Below, one piece after another: positions 18,800 through 22,746 of a DNA stretch of 22,746 bases. Location: contig JAAOMT010000368.1 in NCBI GenBank assembly GCA_016748015.1, positions 1 to 22,746 of the forward strand. Direction: 5' to 3'. Every line of letters starts with the position of its first letter. Position 1 is the stretch's first letter. The position numbers and the translations under genes are program-made. This stretch comes from Geosiphon pyriformis (taxonomy: Eukaryota > Glomeromycota > Glomeromycetes > Archaeosporales > Geosiphonaceae). The notes beneath the pieces are model-generated. The model ran no database searches, was not told the DNA's origin, and saw nothing but the letters and a program-made list of their open reading frames with translations.

Positions 18800-21370
18800 A
18801 CGTTTGATAAGCATAGTGTGAGATTTGTTGAATTGTCAGCCACTTTGTTTTGTAATCTATTTATTTGCGATTTGTTCACATGATTATCCAAATTAGGCGA
18901 ACAGTTTTTTGTGATTTGTTATTTACTAATTTGTGCTACTCAATTTGTGATTTTTTTCGGAAAATCATATTTTTAATATTGCAAACAATACATGTATTAA
19001 CAAGAAATTGCGAGTCCATATTTGTTTTTGCATGACTTAACTCTATCGGTTTGAAATGGGATATCGTGTTTGTGATTTCAAAAATAATACATTTATTTAT
19101 TTTTTGTAGTCGATTATTCTCTTGACAAAAAGAAATATTTAAGAAGCTAAATATTTCCAAAGAAATAAAGTGACATTACCCGATTTTACAATAGTTTTAT
19201 GATTAATTTACCCTATTTAGTAACAATATCAATTATATATATTATGCATTAACGGTATCATGTAATCTAATTAGTATTCTTATTTGATCATTGATCTTTA
19301 GTAATGGTTTTTAGAATTATAAAAAATATCAGTTTCCATTGTTTTCAACCAAGTTAGAAATTAATTTCTTTTTAACAAACAGAATTACCATGAAAACTTA
19401 AAAAGTTTGTTCTTGTAGTTTACTTTGAAAAAAATTAATTATTGAATTGATTAAACTTTAAATTTTTTGTCAATAATTTATTAATTGTATTATGTGGATT
19501 TTACATATCAAATTAATTTTCTAGTTTCAAAACTTTTGTTTGATATTTTTAAAATATATTTTTATTTTATTATATAATTATAATCAATCTTGATTTTTCT
19601 TTTTCTTTTTCTTTTTTATCTTATTTTTATTTTTAATCAATTTATTTACTTTTATTTATTAACTTGTTATTTTAATTTTTGAAAATAATAACTTAGAATT
19701 GATAAATTGAAATTAATAACTATAAACTATATTATATTTTCTTAAGTGCATTTTGGTTTAAATAAGCAAAAATTCTAAAAAATACTAATAGATGGTTTAT
19801 ATAGCAATTTTTTATTGAAAATATATTAAACTTGCAAAATAACTTTCTGTGAACTATGTTACATAAAATTCTTTGATTTTCAATAATTGTGATAGATGTA
19901 AAAATTATTGACTTATATGGTCACAAGATTTATTACAATTTCCAATTTAAAAAATAACTTTATGCTCTTAAATCATATTTAATTTTAAAAATATTGATTA
20001 TACTAATAAACAGCAAAAAACAAGTTATTTAATTTTTAAAAAAAGTTTTATTTATTCAAAGTTTATTAATAAAAATAATTAAATAGCTTAGAGATATATT
20101 AAAAGTATCTTGTAAAAAAATTCTTATGAAAAATAGATTTGGTTTATTTTATAAAGCTTTATTTCTTAATTGAATCTGAAATTTAAAAACATTGGTATTG
20201 TCTCAAAAACAAATTATCATGTAAATTCTAATTGAATTTTGGTCTTTAAAATAAGACTTTCGTCATGGTCTCTTTTTTTAAATAATGCAACACAAGAATA
20301 TTTTCAAAATAAGTAAATAATACTAAAAACTTTGGGAAAAAAATTTATTTTAAAAATGTCAAATATAATCTTTTTCAATTATATAGGCATATAATCAAAT
20401 TTTGCATTAATTCAAAATTATTATTAAAAGGAATACATAATATCAGTATTTAAAGCAAGCTACTCTTGATTTATATTTTCTTTAGAAGCTCTGCCTGAAA
20501 TCTATTTTGAAAACCACACACTTTTTTTCGCAAAAGAAATTTTCCCATATATAAAATAAACTTTGAAAGTATAGAAAAAATATGAATCAAAAATCAGTTA
20601 TTCAAATTCTAAAGAAATTTGAATTAGCTGGAAAGCGCTAAAAAAATTAATGGATTTTCAAATTATAGTCTATCTTACTCTTATAACTACGAGTTTAGCT
20701 TATTATTCATGACCCTATAGTCATAATAAATTTATTAAAATAAATAATTGATCAAAAAAGTAATAGATTATTTATATCGTATGAAAATTGATAAAACTAA
20801 AAAAAAGGTAAAATTCTTATTTAAAAGATAAAAGCATTATAATTTTATAAATTAATTATGAATTTTTCAAATTCAAAAAGGTCATAAAAATATTTAATTT
20901 AAATTTGTAATATTTATTAAAAAGTGTTTAAAGAAAATTTTTTAAGAAATACCAATTTCAAAATCATTATTTGAGAAAAAAAATTATTTTTAATTTTGAA
21001 ATGTAATTATTTAAGCAATTAAGCTTTGATTTTTGATTCAGAAAAATATTATATTTAAATACCAAATAATAATTAATCATACAATTTTAAATTTATAAAT
21101 TAACTTAGTTTTTTTGTAATTTTTTATTTATTATGGTGAAAAACTTTTGATAGTAGTTAATTTACTAAATTTTCAATATAAATGTGTTATTAACAATCAT
21201 TTTCAAGATAAAATAAACATTTTGAAGTCGATAATGACATGGTCTTTTTTTCAAATTATTTACAATATATTTTTTGCGTACTACTGTTTCTCAAAATAGA
21301 ATATTAGAAGCTTTTATTTTGATTACCTGCAAAATAATTTAATCTGGTTATGCACTCCGCAAAATTATCG
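18800..21370. other. Long AT-rich spacer
   Basis: No gene or structured RNA is supported. The frame at 18936-19160 (minus) begins with TTG and has no domain. Most of the interval is A/T runs and TTTAAA-like strings. Confidence 0.6.
19594..19617. repeat. TTTTTC microsatellite
   Basis: Three perfect TTTTTC units are followed by six T. It lies in spacer DNA. Confidence 0.85.
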
Positions 21371-21380
21371 TTTTTATCAC

Positions 21381-21423
21381 CCCTGAATTTCCTTAACACG
21401 ATTATAGCCGATTTCATTCAGGG
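21381..21423. repeat. Short inverted repeat, 8-bp arms
   Basis: CCCTGAAT (21381-21388) and ATTCAGGG (21416-21423) are perfect complements separated by 27 bases. The arms lie about 70-110 bases upstream of a small open frame and in a locally GC-richer patch. It could be a regulatory palindrome or a chance match. Confidence 0.35.
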
Positions 21424-21447
21424 TCAAATTGAACCTGACTTCAGAAT

Positions 21448-21457
21448 TATATTTAAA
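21448..21457 (+). promoter_or_regulatory. TATA-like box before the small frame at 21493
   Basis: TATATTTAAA lies about 45 nt upstream of the ATG, a spacing close to that of the F-box gene. In this AT-rich DNA such strings are common, so support is weak. Confidence 0.25.
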
Positions 21458-21492
21458 AAAAAACCCTAAACTTTTCTAATCAACATTCATAA

Positions 21493-21771
21493 ATGGATTT
21501 CTATATTGAAAAATGGTTCGTTAGTTATAATAATAATAATAAGGTTAATAGAGCGAACTTAAAAACTTCAAATGTCACATTATTCCTTGAAAAAAATTAT
21601 CCTTCAAAAAGTATCTCTAAGATGAACAAAAACAAGGCTGAGAGACAGTTTTACTTAGTAGTCTCTTTGCAGCAGCAAGAAAACTTTTTGAGCATATTTT
21701 TTATTTTTTTGAATAGAAAGGGCCAAAGAAATTTTAATTCCGAATTCTCAACTTCTGCTTTTGTAAATTGA
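21493..21771 (+). CDS. Small hypothetical protein, 92 residues
   Basis: The frame starts with ATG and has a mixed composition (MDFYIEKWFVSYNNNNKVNR at the start), including Trp, Arg, Gln and Ser, that is less biased than chance frames nearby. The Asn run comes from a TAA microsatellite (about 21526-21540). A hydrophobic patch FLSIFFIFL lies near residues 73-81. No signal peptide or domain is evident. It lies just outside the right inverted-repeat arm and is transcribed toward the Myb-like gene. It may be a real short gene or a chance frame. Confidence 0.3.
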   Translation: MDFYIEKWFVSYNNNNKVNRANLKTSNVTLFLEKNYPSKSISKMNKNKAERQFYLVVSLQQQENFLSIFFIFLNRKGQRNFNSEFSTSAFVN

Positions 21772-21906
21772 ATAATTTGCGGGATCATATCTTAATGTAA
21801 TAATTTAATTCAAATATCAAAATTAGTGTATCTAATTACAAGAACATACACATTAACCTAATTAAATGATTTTTTTACTTGATGGTAGAATACATATACA
21901 TCAGTT

Positions 21907-21924
21907 TGATCGACACGTTGATCA
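21907..21924 (+). promoter_or_regulatory. Conserved partly palindromic 18-mer upstream of TATA
   Basis: TGATCGACACGTTGATCA ends three bases before the TATA box. The 5-base arms TGATC and GATCA are perfect complements. The same element with two changes precedes the TATA box of the complete copy (6217-6200, minus). Confidence 0.45.
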
Positions 21925-21926
21925 TC

Positions 21927-21936
21927 TATATAAATA
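21927..21936 (+). promoter_or_regulatory. TATA box of the right-end Myb-like gene
   Basis: TATATAAATA lies 135 nt upstream of the proposed ATG at 22062, identical in sequence and distance to the complete copy. The left-end copy lacks it. Confidence 0.7.
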
Positions 21937-21987
21937 TTGAATATCGCACTCAAAACATTTGTTTATCACTTATTTATTTTAAATCAT

Positions 21988-22746
21988 AAACTATGAAAGT
22001 CACGATCAAATTACGTTCTAATTATACCACAGGTTTTACAATTTGTGTATGGTCAAATTTAATGAAACTGAATTTAAGTAAAGAGGAGGTAAGCTACTGC
22101 AAATAATCCGCATTCAATAAATGGAAAAATTCTCTTATTCACTTATAAATTAGCCGATAGTTACCAGCCAATGTGGTCATAAAATTTCTGGGCTAAGATC
22201 CTGGACTTTGGAAGAAAAAAAAATGCTCATTGAGTGTCAAAAGAAGTACGGTTCAAATTGGAAGCCGATTTCTCAGAAATATTTTCAAAAAAGAACAATC
22301 CCAGCTCTGGAAAGTAAATTTTATAGCTTAAGCACTGGCGAAAGTATTGTTGATGTTAGATTAACCAGAAAGGCGCAGAAATGGACACTTAAAGAGGATG
22401 AGGAGCTACAATTGGCTGCCAAGAAATATTTAATCTATGGTAAAATTAATTGGAAATCTATATTTTTAACTGGCTGTTTCCCCAAAAGAAGTGTTGAGGG
22501 TTTAAAGAGTCGGTATCACAGTGTTTTAAGCGAACCAAAACGTGGCCCATGGACTAAAAATGAAAATGAACAACTGCAAAATTTAGTTCAGACATATGGT
22601 CAAAAATGGAAAAAAATAAGTCATATTCTTCAAAGGTCTCCTGTGGCCATACGAAACCACTATATTTGCTATTTGGCACCAGGGATAAAAATTGGGGATT
22701 GGACGCCTGAAGAATTCAAAATATTGGCTGAGGAGGCGGGAAAGTT
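21988..22746. repeat. Right arm of large inverted repeat
   Basis: This is the reverse complement of bases 1-758 with about seven differences, the innermost 499 positions from the window edge being perfect. Homology with the complete Myb copy continues further left than the arm does, to about 21900, so the right arm keeps ancestral flanking DNA that the left arm has lost. Confidence 0.95.
22062..22746 (+). CDS. Five-repeat Myb-like protein, 5' part, cut by window edge
   Basis: Proposed exon 1 is 22062-22088 (MKLNLSKEE), a GTAAGC donor opens a 65-nt intron (22089-22153, ending AAATTAG), and exon 2 runs from 22154 to the edge without a stop. Joined in phase, exon 2 begins PIVTSQCGHK, aligning with MVTSQKDHK of the complete copy. 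Where that copy has ATG this one has ATA, so exon 2 offers no start before the internal ATG at 22223, which would drop the leading Trp of repeat 1. Repeats 1-3 are whole with their Trp pairs, and repeat 4 is entered (GDWTPEEFKILAEEAGK). About 80 residues are missing beyond the edge. The conserved TATA box and upstream 18-mer suggest this copy is expressed. Role as for the complete copy: probable nuclear DNA-binding regulator. Confidence 0.82.

Noticed and set aside
18936-19160. 74-codon minus-strand frame
   Set aside because: It starts with TTG, shows no motif, and lies in spacer DNA.
1-22746. Whole window as a fold-back (chimeric hairpin) artefact
   Set aside because: Complementarity ends sharply at 758/21988, the arms differ by several substitutions, and the interior is not self-complementary.
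1-22746. CRISPR array or bacterial-type operon
   Set aside because: No regularly spaced repeats with unique spacers and no closely packed co-directional genes; the genes show eukaryotic features (TATA boxes, likely introns, F-box).

Overview
The window looks like nuclear DNA of a filamentous, very AT-rich fungus, most likely an arbuscular mycorrhizal fungus (Glomeromycotina, Rhizophagus-like). Reasons: long AT-rich spacers with few genes; a ~527-residue F-box protein of the type greatly expanded in that group; a local family of multi-repeat Myb-like proteins; short introns; and many decayed transposon and gene relics. The assignment is an inference from style, since no marker gene is present.

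Layout: The first and last ~758 bases are near-identical inverted repeats. Each carries the 5' part of the same Myb-like gene, and both are cut by the window edge at the same codon. The left copy (1-684, minus) is frameshifted and has lost its promoter; the right copy (22062-22746, plus) is open. A third, complete relative lies at 5122-6062 (minus) and a fourth, much diverged one at 17800-18784 (minus). They encode (or, at the cut ends, begin) a ~290-residue protein made of five tandem Myb/SANT repeats. I infer a tiny first exon followed by a 65-nt intron (106 nt in the diverged copy). This restores a start codon to the copies that lack one in the long frame.

Between them: a Fanzor/TnpB-like fragment (3876-4121, minus) within a stretch of coding-like relics; a clear Tc1/mariner transposase relic (about 6990-7470, minus); a short WGR-domain protein with its own TATA box (9892-10431, minus); a possible split or decayed gene just upstream of it (10705-11246, minus); the F-box/LRR-like gene with TATA box and poly(A) signal (14082-15665, minus); and a decayed plus-strand gene (16549-17142). 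The remaining 60-70 percent is AT-rich spacer with short tandem repeats.

How it fits together: the Myb-like proteins are probably nuclear DNA-binding regulators that duplicated locally and are at different stages of decay. The promoters of the two best copies share a partly palindromic 18-mer three bases upstream of an identical TATA box. The F-box and WGR genes show no obvious functional link to them. Whether the inverted ends are true structure or mark where an assembly stopped in a multi-copy family cannot be decided from this sequence.
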